Of a stretch of 64,000 nucleotides of DNA, positions 16,901 to 24,387 are shown piece after piece (positions within the stretch are counted from its first letter, which is position 1; each line of letters opens with the position of its first letter). Made by a program: the position numbers and the translations under genes. The notes below the pieces were generated by a model. That model made no database searches. It was not told the DNA's origin and was given only the letters and a program-made list of their open reading frames with translations. This DNA comes from JBIKWM01 sp044356305. Its GTDB lineage: Bacteria > Bacteroidota > Bacteroidia > UBA10329. The stretch is taken from assembly GCA_044356305.1 (NCBI GenBank), contig JBIKWM010000001.1, forward strand, positions 319,114-383,113, in the 5' to 3' direction.

Positions 16901-19059
16901 ATGACTGTACCTGGCGCAATGGCGCTTCCGGTCGTGTTCTGCCACACCAATGTGTTCTCATTGGTATTGAGAGATGTGCCCGTCCATGCGTTGTCTGTAA
17001 AGCTCAATTGGGCTCCTACCGGGATGGAGGCCCAATTGACGAAGGAGAAGCCGTCCGGAGCATCGGTAAGCATTCCGATGATACTTATGTCACCAACCGC
17101 CAAAGTGCCCCCAGAAGAACAGACAGAGCCACTGACTGCAACATTCTGTGTCGATGCCCCGCCACCTGAGTTGGAGACATTGCCAGATGGGCTACCCGCT
17201 GCCGCAGAGGCCGATATCCGCACATAAACAGTGGTTGTTGCCAAGGTGCCGCCTGTGTACGCCACATTCACACTTCCTGAAAAAGTTGAGTTGTCTGTTG
17301 AGACCTCATAACCCGTTGGTGCTGTAATGGTAATGTTCCCTGACGCAGGACTCAGATCACTTCCGGTCAAGGCATAGGTTTGTGAGGCAGATGCCGTGCC
17401 TGATGTCGTGTTGAAGCCACTCAGGCTTGAAGGAGAGACAGCCAAAGCGGGAGATGCAGCTGTGAAATCGGTGCTTGAAAGGGTGAAAGGCGAATCGTTT
17501 CCCGTATAGTTGGCCGGATTGTTAACAATGGGTTTGTACGCTGCGATGGTACTCTGATTGCTCCTTGAGCCTGAGAATTCCCAATTATCGAGATTGCTTG
17601 ACATGACCAGATTGCCGTTGGCCACATTCAACACTGCTGGCAGGTACGACTGATTGCTAGTGGGGACACCAGTAGAAATCCAAGCAGCGTTGGAGAATCC
17701 AAAAATGAACTCAGGACAGCTCAAAGTGCCAGTGTAAGCAAAGATGTTGTCATCGCTGGCCGAGATTCCGCTCAGAACACCTGACACTATGGTGCCCTGA
17801 TCCGTTGTTCCGGTACCCCCAGCGTTGGAAAGGAGAATGACCGTGCCGGGCGCTATGGCACTGCCTGTGTTGTTCTGCCACACAACAGTGTTCTCATTGG
17901 TGGTTAGGGCGGAGCCCGTCCAGCCGTTGTCGGTGAACGAGATGGACGTTCCATTCGGGATGCTCACCCAGTTTACAAAGGAGAAACCGTCCGGGTCATC
18001 AGAGAGATATCCCATGATTGAGAGATCGCCTACTGAGAATGTACCGCTCGGTGCAGGGCAGACCAATCCGCTCACGGCCACGTTCTGGGTTGAGGCCCCA
18101 CCACCTGCATTGGTAACGTTTCCACTGGGGCTACCAGCACCTGCCGAGGACGCGATACGCACGAAAATACTAGTAGCAGCCAATGTCCCACCAGTGTAAG
18201 CTACATTCACACTGCTGGAAAAGGTCAAGTTGTTGGTCGACACTTCGTAATCGGAAGGGGCTGTTACTGTGAGGTTCCCGCTAGCCGGGCTCAGGTTGCT
18301 GCCGCTGAGGGTGTAGGACTGCGAAGCAGAAACGGTACCTGAAGAAGTGCTGAATCCGCTGAGACTGGTCGGGCTAACAACGATGGAGGGCGTGGTCAGA
18401 GCTGACCCACTCACAGACACATTATCAATGGAGAAACTCGGCCTGTTGCCACTGCCGGTCACGTCTCTAACAATCCAGCGCAGCTGAACCACCGCCTGAT
18501 TATCGCAGGCCGAGGGAAGTGTCACAGATTTGGCGGTCACATCTGTTGCACCAGTGCCACTGTTTATGGTGGATGTGTTGGCGTTCTGATATCCGCTCGA
18601 AGCGACACTAGTAAAGACTCCACTTGTCCCGACACGGTATTGAAGAAGAAGCTCATTGATTCTGCCTGCTGAGATTCTGGCCTGAGTAGCGGCATCCCAA
18701 TTCACCACGATGGTCTGCAATGACGTGGTGCTCACGGCAAGACACACTGTACGTATATTGCTACCAGAACTCAATTGTCCGCATTTGCCATTCATATCAT
18801 ATACTCCGGCTCCTGTGGTCGCGTTCGTTCCCCCGGCAAGTGCCTGGTTAGCGGTAGGCGCAGCAGTTGCAACGGTCGTGCTAAGCGAACCCGCCACAGT
18901 CCAACCCTGCCAACCGGCCGGATAAGCCGTAGTTGATCCCGTGAAGGAACTGAAGTCCTGAGAATAGGGCAGCGACTGGGCTGTCGGATTCGTCTGCGCA
19001 GTGGCGTCAATCACGAGGAGGCATGCCACAGCGGCCATGCTGATTCTGAATGTTCTCAT
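13936..19059 (-). CDS. giant multidomain T9SS surface protein with lamin-tail domain
   Basis: Start is set at ATG 19059, giving a signal peptide (MRTFRISMAAVACLLVIDATAQ) and 1707 residues; the frame runs 63 codons further upstream into sequence without a signal peptide. Domain order: an N-terminal beta domain of about 200 residues (jelly-roll type, ending RPSFSIDNVSVSG), two tandem units of about 310 residues (about 220-845), a lamin-tail domain (FPDLVINEVMYNSTGLDEEW, about 850-1010), a beta-helix-like region with VTVRASHTVTIPSGH and DDVTVSGTLLVDN, a region resembling outer-surface cargo with WHMVANPFPSAW, and a T9SS tail ending in ITSRKVVLR. It is presumably a large surface adhesin or structural protein. 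No catalytic motif is visible. Confidence 0.85.
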   Translation of the reverse strand: MRTFRISMAAVACLLVIDATAQTNPTAQSLPYSQDFSSFTGSTTAYPAGWQGWTVAGSLSTTVATAAPTANQALAGGTNATTGAGVYDMNGKCGQLSSGSNIRTVCLAVSTTSLQTIVVNWDAATQARISAGRINELLLQYRVGTSGVFTSVASSGYQNANTSTINSGTGATDVTAKSVTLPSACDNQAVVQLRWIVRDVTGSGNRPSFSIDNVSVSGSALTTPSIVVSPTSLSGFSTSSGTVSASQSYTLSGSNLSPASGNLTVTAPSDYEVSTNNLTFSSSVNVAYTGGTLAATSIFVRIASSAGAGSPSGNVTNAGGGASTQNVAVSGLVCPAPSGTFSVGDLSIMGYLSDDPDGFSFVNWVSIPNGTSISFTDNGWTGSALTTNENTVVWQNNTGSAIAPGTVILLSNAGGTGTTDQGTIVSGVLSGISASDDNIFAYTGTLSCPEFIFGFSNAAWISTGVPTSNQSYLPAVLNVANGNLVMSSNLDNWEFSGSRSNQSTIAAYKPIVNNPANYTGNDSPFTLSSTDFTAASPALAVSPSSLSGFNTTSGTASASQTYALTGSDLSPASGNITITAPTGYEVSTDNSTFSGSVNVAYTGGTLATTTVYVRISASAAAGSPSGNVSNSGGGASTQNVAVSGSVCSSGGTLAVGDISIIGMLTDAPDGFSFVNWASIPVGAQLSFTDNAWTGTSLNTNENTLVWQNTTGSAIAPGTVIVVTDPGTATGAADLGTVTSGNLSGLSASNENIFVYQGSPACASFIYGLTNSPWITTGVPNTNNSYLPAALNVPNGNLVTTSTLDNWEYSSSRSNQGSIASYKPMVNTAANWTGNDNVTTLSSIDFTVGAVTTFPDLVINEVMYNSTGLDEEWVELYNWGTSPVVLSSLFTLENTNPAWTYTFPNVTVPSGGYLTIQVGSAGAFPFTADLVRSTSADQLVNSTSTIRLKKNGLTFDQVTYADASPWPTSPDGTGPSLSLKHPQADNTQASNWKSSCGSGGTPGAYNAVGTLRSVSTGNWPTNTTWQWKIEGTPNWTATPSTGFVISCQTDVTVRASHTVTIPSGHMASADDVTVSGTLLVDNVATLNVGDKLSIVAPGVLNVPTAAGSATVNVGGDLDNTNGTLNIGNLNVVNITGDYITAYINTILGSTAVMNVADDWIFTGGSDNQPVMTSGTVNMMGAFGTQEIGTTTFNNLVMQGAAPKQVAVGAKVSIRNKLELQEGALTTSAGQLILRSTATQTAYIDNFTDPTPGTLTGPIVMERYLPGGNNRYNYVGSAVQSPNIATELSEFQPYGTDGAQLLASVTCSSDSLFIGSPYGRLFEWRESASPGAYQPNCSTWRWHVRSSGTITSGMGLATLSTNGWGPITMSLSGIPHSGDVSTPALGVTGANSWSGWHMVANPFPSAWSWNPTSAGAQGFNGQVQFFQATGPYVGQYIGSVGPQVIASSQGFFIKRTSGSGSFTFNQSGRTAANPSFYAAVPWYESMFNLSLTGPNGADRTTVYLSDEATLGIDELWDADKLDGSTELPSLSSVASETRLSVNSMPALTAYEHRAVALSARPAAAGVFRLALEDMRGVPAELQIVLEDRFEKKMYDLRAAAYSYVTDGSDASDRFILHLNPPANQGSPEVSGLQIWADGAGFVTVRNSALATMAMLELTDMTGRTILSRANMALANGDTRFEVGNVGPGVYLVRITAADGTVTSRKVVLR
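16520..18390 (-). repeat. two tandem ~930-bp in-frame units in the giant T9SS gene
   Basis: The units (about 17450-18390 and 16520-17449) encode successive copies starting VSPTSLSGFS and VSPSSLSGFN. Each copy has a beta-sandwich with SYEVST-like and VNVAYTGGTLA segments, a GGGASTQNVAVSG linker, then a domain with DGFSFVNW, SFTDN.WTG, NTGSAIAPGTVI and a SYLPA.LNV.NGNLV block. By eye roughly two thirds of residues agree, so this is an old internal duplication rather than an assembly artefact. Boundaries are approximate. Confidence 0.8.
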
Positions 19060-19090
19060 TTCAATGTTGTTATTGACTTCTGAAAGGCCC

Positions 19091-19098
19091 GCAAGGAT
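19091..19098 (-). promoter_or_regulatory. weak -7 element for the giant T9SS gene
   Basis: TATCCTTG on the minus strand matches TAnnTTTG with one mismatch, 31 bases before the ATG at 19059 in the 146-base space after the upstream T9SS gene. Weak evidence, but it suits the chosen start. Confidence 0.3.
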
Positions 19099-19205
19099 AT
19101 ACCTGCTGTATATCCTCACCATTACCCTATTGTTAAAGACACTAACCGGCTGGATTATATCAGTGATCCAGATGAACCCAAGCGAAAGGGAGGCGTCTCC
19201 TGTCC

Positions 19206-20135
19206 TCAGAGCTTGACGAGCCTGATCACCGCCCCATCTGAAGTGCAAAGGGTATAGACGCCCGGCTCCTGAGCTCGGACATCCACTATATCCGATCCTT
19301 CAAGGAAGGCCAGCGAACGCCCCAGGCGGTCAGTCACTCTTCCAATTACCGGCACGCTGAGCCGGAAAAGACCGTCAGAAGGGTTCTCAGATTGCAAAAG
19401 GCTGACTGGAGGATAGTTGAGGACTCCCACCGAGGTGGTCGGAGAGCTGTTCACCGTTATATCATCCACACGCAGCTCAGGGCGGGTCCCGTTTCCATCA
19501 ACGGTCTGAAGGTACACCCATCGCACCTGCACCACTGGCTGATTGTCACAAGTGGCAGGTAGAGTTGCATTCATTACAGAACTCGATGCCAGCGCACCAG
19601 TGGTATATTCACTCTGTGTCGGAGTCGAGGCCCATGCCCCACTGCTTCCTATGCGGTACTGGAGCCTGATTGCAAAGATCCTGGGGGTGGCCGGGTCATC
19701 GCCAACTGTTATGGTGCCACCTGTCCATTGCACTGTGACACCCTGTCTGCCAACGCTGTTCAGTGCAAGGACGGCCGCTCCGACAAATCGGGTTTCAGCC
19801 GCATTTCCGGCAGCGCAATCATCATATTGGGCCGAGCTGGTCGCTATGAAACTGAATCCGTTAGCATCAAGACCATTGATCCTGTTCCTGGCTCCTTGTG
19901 CATAGCCGCAGTCATAGTCAGCAGTGCCCTCGGCAGTTACGTCATAGGTGGTGGGCTCTGACGGGTCAGTGGTGTAATGGAACACCATGTTGGACGGATA
20001 TGTGCCAGATGGTGATGAGCTTGGCCAACTGTTGAATGTGTATGCCCCTCCATTCAGGTTGAATGCTGTCGGAGATGTCTGGGCAAAAAGACCGGTGAAG
20101 GTCATTGAGAGAAGAAGCGTAGAAGTGATTCGCAT
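19206..20135 (-). CDS. secreted T9SS-type protein sharing a domain with its giant neighbour
   Basis: A signal peptide (MRITSTLLLSMTFTGLFAQ) precedes about 200 residues of beta-rich sequence whose end (LPATCDNQPVVQVRWVY to RPELRVDDITVN) closely parallels the N-terminal domain of the giant protein encoded next (LPSACDNQAVVQLRWIV to RPSFSIDNVSV). The last 80 residues (SENPSDGLFRLSVPVIGRV, DRLGRSLAFLEG, GVYTLCTSDGAVIRLVKL) look like a T9SS sorting domain, slightly degenerate. It starts 18 bases after the porin gene and is probably the last gene of that operon. Function unknown; a carbohydrate- or matrix-binding surface role is a guess. Confidence 0.75.
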   Translation of the reverse strand: MRITSTLLLSMTFTGLFAQTSPTAFNLNGGAYTFNSWPSSSPSGTYPSNMVFHYTTDPSEPTTYDVTAEGTADYDCGYAQGARNRINGLDANGFSFIATSSAQYDDCAAGNAAETRFVGAAVLALNSVGRQGVTVQWTGGTITVGDDPATPRIFAIRLQYRIGSSGAWASTPTQSEYTTGALASSSVMNATLPATCDNQPVVQVRWVYLQTVDGNGTRPELRVDDITVNSSPTTSVGVLNYPPVSLLQSENPSDGLFRLSVPVIGRVTDRLGRSLAFLEGSDIVDVRAQEPGVYTLCTSDGAVIRLVKL

Positions 20136-20153
20136 TTTGGTTTGATTGATGGT

Positions 20154-21326
20154 TTATTCAAAAAGGTAGATGGCACCCGCTCTGACCTGATCTGTCCAAG
20201 AGAGCGGGTCAACTGTCAGTTCTTCATTGAGCACATGCCAGTATTGGCATCGTAGCAGGAGCGGAACCCTAGGCACATTGAACTGGAGGGCAGCAGAGAG
20301 ACGCTCGTTGTTTCCTAGGGCAAGGTCATTCAGGTTATAATTCTCATACCGAAAGGAAATTGATGTCCTTATGGGTCGTATGTGATAATTGGCCTGAGCG
20401 ACAAACGCTCCGAATCTCACTTTTGAATGTGTCACCGAATCAGGTAGTCCCTGTAGCAGAACATTGCCAGGGTTGGCCAGCACAGCCTCACCCAGGTGCC
20501 ATTCGACTTGAACCGAGGCCCCGTGCCATTGAAAGGCTCCGTCAATGGCCAACATGTACTTCCGGCCATCAATGGTCTTCAGGCTGAATTCACCTGATGA
20601 GCCAGGGGGCAGCACCTCGCCCAAGGGCTGCCTCTTATCTGCGTAACGCCCGTTCAATCCCAAAGCGAACATGGGCAGGTGGGTGTCAATCTCATCTGTA
20701 TCGCGGAGCCTGAACCTAGTGGGCCAGGCAATCTGAAGGCGACCGACCAACTCAGGATTTCCGCTCGCATCATTTTCCCCGCGCAGGGAGAGTTCACCAA
20801 GACCGGTATAGACTCCCAGTTCGAGGTCAATCAACTGTCTCAGGAACGACCCGCCCACACTGACCCCTACATCTCTTCTGGAGAAGACACCGCCTCGCAG
20901 AAACTCCGCCCGCTGCCAGTAAAGTGTGTTCCTGAAGGGAACCAGTGACGATCGGCAATAGGGAGTCTTTCCGTATCCCGCTTTAATGCTGAAATGCCTC
21001 AGGCCTCTGTAGGTGATGTTGGCCTCCATCACCCCTGGGTTCTCGGGATCATTCTGCGCAAATGCCACATCTGCCAAGTCTACCTGGAGCTCATATGCGA
21101 TAAGGTTCTTGACCCGACCCTTCAGTTGAATCTGAGCATCACGGAGTGCGAACCGGTTCTTGCTATTGTCAGCCTCCCCCGGTTTCTGAAACCGATGGTT
21201 GTAGTACATGCTCACCGTACCACCAATCTCCAAGGTGTGCCAACCGTTGCCGATGGTAAGCTGTGCCCAGGATTGCGCAGGCAACCATGACAGGGCAAGA
21301 ATTGACAGGGCACGCCAAGGGTTCAT
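20154..21326 (-). CDS. OprO/OprP-type phosphate-selective porin family protein
   Basis: A 390-residue outer-membrane barrel with a signal peptide (ending LPAQSWAQ) and a porin O/P signature: GGTVSMYYNHRFQ, FALRDAQIQLKGRVKNLIAYELQVDLADV, FSIKAGYGKTPYCRSSL and a C-terminal aromatic residue region (AGAIYLFE). Family founders OprP and OprO conduct phosphate and polyphosphate, but most Bacteroidota members are untested, so selectivity is inference. It overlaps the SdiA-regulated-like gene upstream by 4 bases (ATGA), so these two are translationally coupled with the LTD lipoprotein gene further up. Confidence 0.82.
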   Translation of the reverse strand: MNPWRALSILALSWLPAQSWAQLTIGNGWHTLEIGGTVSMYYNHRFQKPGEADNSKNRFALRDAQIQLKGRVKNLIAYELQVDLADVAFAQNDPENPGVMEANITYRGLRHFSIKAGYGKTPYCRSSLVPFRNTLYWQRAEFLRGGVFSRRDVGVSVGGSFLRQLIDLELGVYTGLGELSLRGENDASGNPELVGRLQIAWPTRFRLRDTDEIDTHLPMFALGLNGRYADKRQPLGEVLPPGSSGEFSLKTIDGRKYMLAIDGAFQWHGASVQVEWHLGEAVLANPGNVLLQGLPDSVTHSKVRFGAFVAQANYHIRPIRTSISFRYENYNLNDLALGNNERLSAALQFNVPRVPLLLRCQYWHVLNEELTVDPLSWTDQVRAGAIYLFE

Positions 21327-22033
21327 CTCAGATCGGCCTTATTGAACCTTGTCAGAAGTTGCATGTCGTCTGATACGATGTAGAGATCACCATCGGGACC
21401 GAATGCCAGACCCTCCGGATTATGAACCTTGACCCTCCAGGATTTCTCTACACGGTGGTCGGAGGAGAGCACCAAGAGCTTACGGTCCTCGTCACTCAGA
21501 ACCCATAATTTTCCCTCGTGCCAAACGGCTGCGCTCACATCTGAACTGATGCGCAGATCAATAGTGCCAACAAGAGCAAATAAATCGTTGAGTATGTAGA
21601 GCCTGCTCGGCTCCTTTTCGGTGATCAGATAAGTGACCTTGCCGGCCGGGTCGTGGCTGGCGGCCTCAAACCCACGGTTCCTTGCCCCGAGAAAGGAAAC
21701 AGGGAAAATGTCTGATAGGGTCAGGTCTTTCCGGTTGAATCTATAGATTCTTCTTTCCGATTCATCTACTGCCAGGACCGTGTTGGCAGACAGAGTGATG
21801 GCCTCAAAGTCTGACCCATGGGAGAACACCTTGCGGAAAGCAAGGCCATCTTTCGAAAGCGTGTACAAGAGGCCATTGTCACTGACCACGAGAAATGAGT
21901 CCCGCTGCGCATCCCACACAAGATCAGATGGTTCAGGAATACCGATGCGTCTGGTCCAAAGAGGTGTAAGGAGACTCTGTGCTGAGACATCAACTGTCAG
22001 CAAAAGTGCCCATATCGACATCCTGACGGTCAT
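21323..22033 (-). CDS. SdiA-regulated-like exported beta-propeller
   Basis: A 236-residue protein with an N-terminal hydrophobic export signal (MSIWALLLTVDVSAQS, the Met being residue 5) and repeated beta-propeller strands: EPSDLVWDAQRDSFLVVSDN, SDFEAITLSANTVLAVDES, GFEAASHDPAGKVTYLITE, SDVSAAVWHEGKLWVLSDED and NPEGLAFGPDGDLYIVSDD. This layout, with a conserved acidic residue in each blade, is that of the SdiA-regulated (YjiK) family. The biochemical role is not known; such propellers often bind calcium or polyanions. It sits between an LTD lipoprotein and a porin with 4-base overlaps on both sides, so it probably works with them at the cell surface. Confidence 0.78.
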   Translation of the reverse strand: MTVRMSIWALLLTVDVSAQSLLTPLWTRRIGIPEPSDLVWDAQRDSFLVVSDNGLLYTLSKDGLAFRKVFSHGSDFEAITLSANTVLAVDESERRIYRFNRKDLTLSDIFPVSFLGARNRGFEAASHDPAGKVTYLITEKEPSRLYILNDLFALVGTIDLRISSDVSAAVWHEGKLWVLSDEDRKLLVLSSDHRVEKSWRVKVHNPEGLAFGPDGDLYIVSDDMQLLTRFNKADLR

Positions 22034-22590
22034 TGGTTCTTATTGCCCGGGGTCGGCAACTGAAAAATCAACCAGTCTGGCCCACCGTCCGGGTATCTCC
22101 CCTCACTGGCCCCGTCAGATATCCCTGATGTGTACCTCATGGTATCTACCATCAGGGCATTCCCGTCTTCAATCCGAACCAGCCCAACAGTCTCACCGGA
22201 CGAGGAGAGCTTGAAATTGGAGTGAATCTGCGCGGCCACCGTGTCCATATCATCACACCAGATGATAAGGAATCCTTTTGCCTCTATGGTCAAAGTGGGC
22301 AGAGCGTACTGCAGGTCATCAGTGCCCACGGCATCTGTAACGTACCACTCGTTCTCTTGAATAACCACAGGCTGATTCCCGGGATTGTAGAGTTCGATCC
22401 AATCTTCGGGAGAACCGAACTCGTTCAGGTCGGTTGAGCCGTTCGAGACTATCTCATTGATCAAGAGCGCTGGGGCCGTATCCAACGTATCGTTGGAAGG
22501 TGTGGGAATCACTGATTCACGGTCGGGTAGGCAGGAGTGCAGGCCTAAAAGAAGCATCCAACCAAGAAAGTACCTGTACACGGGTCCCAT
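22030..22590 (-). CDS. lamin-tail domain lipoprotein
   Basis: The N-terminus MGPVYRYFLGWMLLLGLHSC ends in a lipobox (LHSC), so the mature 170-residue protein is lipid-anchored. It is a single lamin-tail (LTD) domain: LLINEIVSNGSTDLNE, DWIELYNPGNQPVVI, GFLIIWCDD and the closing PDGGPDWLIFQLPTPGNKN. LTD domains occur in secreted bacterial proteins as adhesive or substrate-binding modules. It is the first gene of a tight operon with the propeller and porin genes, so it may be the surface-exposed lipoprotein partner of the porin, in the manner of SusD with SusC; that analogy is inference. Confidence 0.85.
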   Translation of the reverse strand: MGPVYRYFLGWMLLLGLHSCLPDRESVIPTPSNDTLDTAPALLINEIVSNGSTDLNEFGSPEDWIELYNPGNQPVVIQENEWYVTDAVGTDDLQYALPTLTIEAKGFLIIWCDDMDTVAAQIHSNFKLSSSGETVGLVRIEDGNALMVDTMRYTSGISDGASEGRYPDGGPDWLIFQLPTPGNKNQ

Positions 22591-22660
22591 GAGGGACGCG
22601 AAGCACCACTTCTATTCTTAGGGAGCGGTTACCGTGTTGTTTCGGTAAGATTATCTCCTG

Positions 22661-23413
22661 TTAATTCTTAATGACGAGTGACCGCGACCCATCTTGGAAT
22701 CTCAATATATAAAGGCCCGAGGAGAAGTTTTGAAAGTCAATGTAAGACCCGTACTTGATCATAAGCGGCATTTCGCTGCCAGTCCAGTCACATAGGTCGT
22801 GTACTTCTCGGTCAGTGATCAAGTAATCAGAAACAAAAAGGCAAGAAGGAATCCGAGGTGAGGAGACCGGCCTTCTGTCAATTGAGCTAAATACATTCGG
22901 TGCATCGGGTGTCGGTGTCGGGAAAATGATCCAGGAACTGTTCCCATCTCCGTCACGCCCGTAGCTCTCATCCGGTCCCATGGCTGGGTATTGAACTGAG
23001 TCAATCACCGATTCGCCATCGGGCGAGGTGAAATAGACCCATCCGCCATTGGGGTCCAAGGTGAAAATGAGGTGGTCGGGGCCCAGTGATGTGTCGCCAT
23101 CCGCCCAGAGGACCATGTGCTCATGTCCGGCCATGAGCATAGAGGGCGAATCGACCAGCCGATGTTTGGTGAGGTGCGATGGGTCATCGGAAAGGAACAT
23201 GAACCCGAGCGCGAACTGATTCACGGTGGTGTTGAATATCTCGAGCCAACCGCTGAACATGCCATTGGGGTCGGCAATGGTCTGGGTGTTGACGCTCTGT
23301 GCCTCATTGAGTTTCAGACCGGAGCCATAGGGCGGGGGCGGAGGCTGTGCCACACACGACCCGACATAGATACTGGCCGGGAGAAACAGACGTATGGCCG
23401 AACGGAGCCTCAT
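22661..23413 (-). CDS. secreted lamin-tail domain protein with short sorting-like tail
   Basis: The start is taken as ATG 23413 (MRLRSAIRLFLPASIYVGSC) because a perfect -7 element overlaps the three codons further upstream. The N-terminus is a signal peptide, possibly a lipoprotein signal (VGSC). The middle is a lamin-tail domain: LKLNEAQSVNTQTIADPNG, SGWLEIFNT, HMVLWADGD and the closing SWIIFPTPTPDAPN. The final 50 residues (DFQNFSSGLYILRFQDGSRSLVIKN) resemble only the last half of a T9SS sorting domain, so export by that route is uncertain. It is one of five LTD proteins within 13 kb. Confidence 0.72.
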   Translation of the reverse strand: MRLRSAIRLFLPASIYVGSCVAQPPPPPYGSGLKLNEAQSVNTQTIADPNGMFSGWLEIFNTTVNQFALGFMFLSDDPSHLTKHRLVDSPSMLMAGHEHMVLWADGDTSLGPDHLIFTLDPNGGWVYFTSPDGESVIDSVQYPAMGPDESYGRDGDGNSSWIIFPTPTPDAPNVFSSIDRRPVSSPRIPSCLFVSDYLITDREVHDLCDWTGSEMPLMIKYGSYIDFQNFSSGLYILRFQDGSRSLVIKN

Positions 23414-23419
23414 GAGCAA

Positions 23420-23427
23420 CAAATGTA
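23420..23427 (-). promoter_or_regulatory. -7 element that fixes the start of the LTD gene
   Basis: TACATTTG on the minus strand is a perfect TAnnTTTG and ends 6 bases before ATG 23413. Because it overlaps the TTG at 23422, that longer start would lie inside the promoter. Confidence 0.5.
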
Positions 23428-23445
23428 AGCCCTGTCAGGAAATGG

Positions 23446-23473
23446 AAAAGGGCCGAGATGTCCCGGCCCTTTT
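23446..23473 (-). terminator. hairpin terminator
   Basis: The arms AAAAGGGCCG and CGGCCCTTTT form a 10-bp stem around an 8-base loop, just downstream (minus strand) of the LTD/T9SS gene that ends at 23497. Confidence 0.75.
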
Positions 23474-23496
23474 TCACTCAATTCGCGAAGGCGGAA

Positions 23497-24309
23497 TCAC
23501 TTCTTAACGATGCGAACCATCTCGCCCTTGGCTGTGCGAAGGATGTAAAGGCCAGGTGCGAAGGAAGAAAGGCTCACCTCTTTCACGTTCCTGTAAGCGC
23601 CCTTCTTCTGCCCGGTCATGTCATACAGCTCAACGTCTGATGCGACTGACAGCGTGACCTTATCGGTGGTCGGATTGGGGTAAACATCGAATTTGACGGG
23701 CCTGCTCTCCTGCACACCGACAGAGAGGCACGCATCGGCTGCGTTGGGGCTGGCAAACACCGGGATGGCATTGACCATTTCACCAGTGATGGTGGTGGAA
23801 GAATACCAGCTTGTGACAAGGCTGTTGTCAGCGGTGGTGGAGCACACCACGAGTGATGCGCCCTGGCCATTGGCCAACTGTGGCCATGCCGTGGCATCGT
23901 CATAGAACACCGAGTCGACCACTTCGCCCAACGCGGTCTTCATAACAAGGGCCTCGCCACTGTTGTTGAGCTGGGTGGCACCGCTGGTCCACTGACGGGC
24001 CGAGCCTCCGTAGAAGGCTGCGAAACGCACAGAGTCTCCGGCAATGACAAGATATCCGTTGCCCGGGATGCTCACATTGGGAGGGAAAGCATAGGTGATC
24101 CCTGCGGTGAATGTCACACCGTCCATGCTCACGGCAGAACCGCTCGTGTTGTACAGTTCGATGAACTCAAGCGTGTCGTTGCCCGACTCCGGTGGGTTGT
24201 ACATGATCTCGGTGATCATCACCGGGGGAATGTTGCCTCCCATCTGGCCCGGTTGGGCAAATGCCAGGGCCGGCAGGGCCAGGATGGCAAGGGTAATGGT
24301 CTTTCTCAT
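23497..24309 (-). CDS. T9SS protein with lamin-tail domain
   Basis: From ATG 24309 the protein has a signal peptide (MRKTITLAILALPALAFAQ), then a full lamin-tail domain (VMITEIMYNPPESGNDTLEF, FIELYNTSGSAVSM, AFPPNVSIPGNGYLVIAGD, LVMKTALGEVVDSVFYDD) and, after a short linker, a T9SS type A tail (KFDVYPNPTTDKVTLSV, VELYDMTGQKKG, LSSFAPGLYILRT, MVRIVKK). The first eight codons of the open frame are ignored because they precede the signal peptide. LTD modules of this type often sit beside CotH-like or nuclease enzymes, but here the LTD is the only domain. It is a probable surface protein of unknown ligand. Confidence 0.85.
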   Translation of the reverse strand: MRKTITLAILALPALAFAQPGQMGGNIPPVMITEIMYNPPESGNDTLEFIELYNTSGSAVSMDGVTFTAGITYAFPPNVSIPGNGYLVIAGDSVRFAAFYGGSARQWTSGATQLNNSGEALVMKTALGEVVDSVFYDDATAWPQLANGQGASLVVCSTTADNSLVTSWYSSTTITGEMVNAIPVFASPNAADACLSVGVQESRPVKFDVYPNPTTDKVTLSVASDVELYDMTGQKKGAYRNVKEVSLSSFAPGLYILRTAKGEMVRIVKK

Positions 24310-24387
24310 TGTTGCAGGTATATCAATGGCCACAAAAGTGGCTACGGAAACAGGGTATGAATGTTAAACAAGTGTGAAATGGCTCTC

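Noticed and set aside
16520..18390. Assembly duplication in the giant T9SS gene
   Set aside because: The two units differ at about a third of residues and at many bases, so they are real diverged copies.
22661..23413. Frameshifted, longer T9SS protein
   Set aside because: No second frame with a fuller sorting domain was found near the 3' end; the short tail seems genuine.
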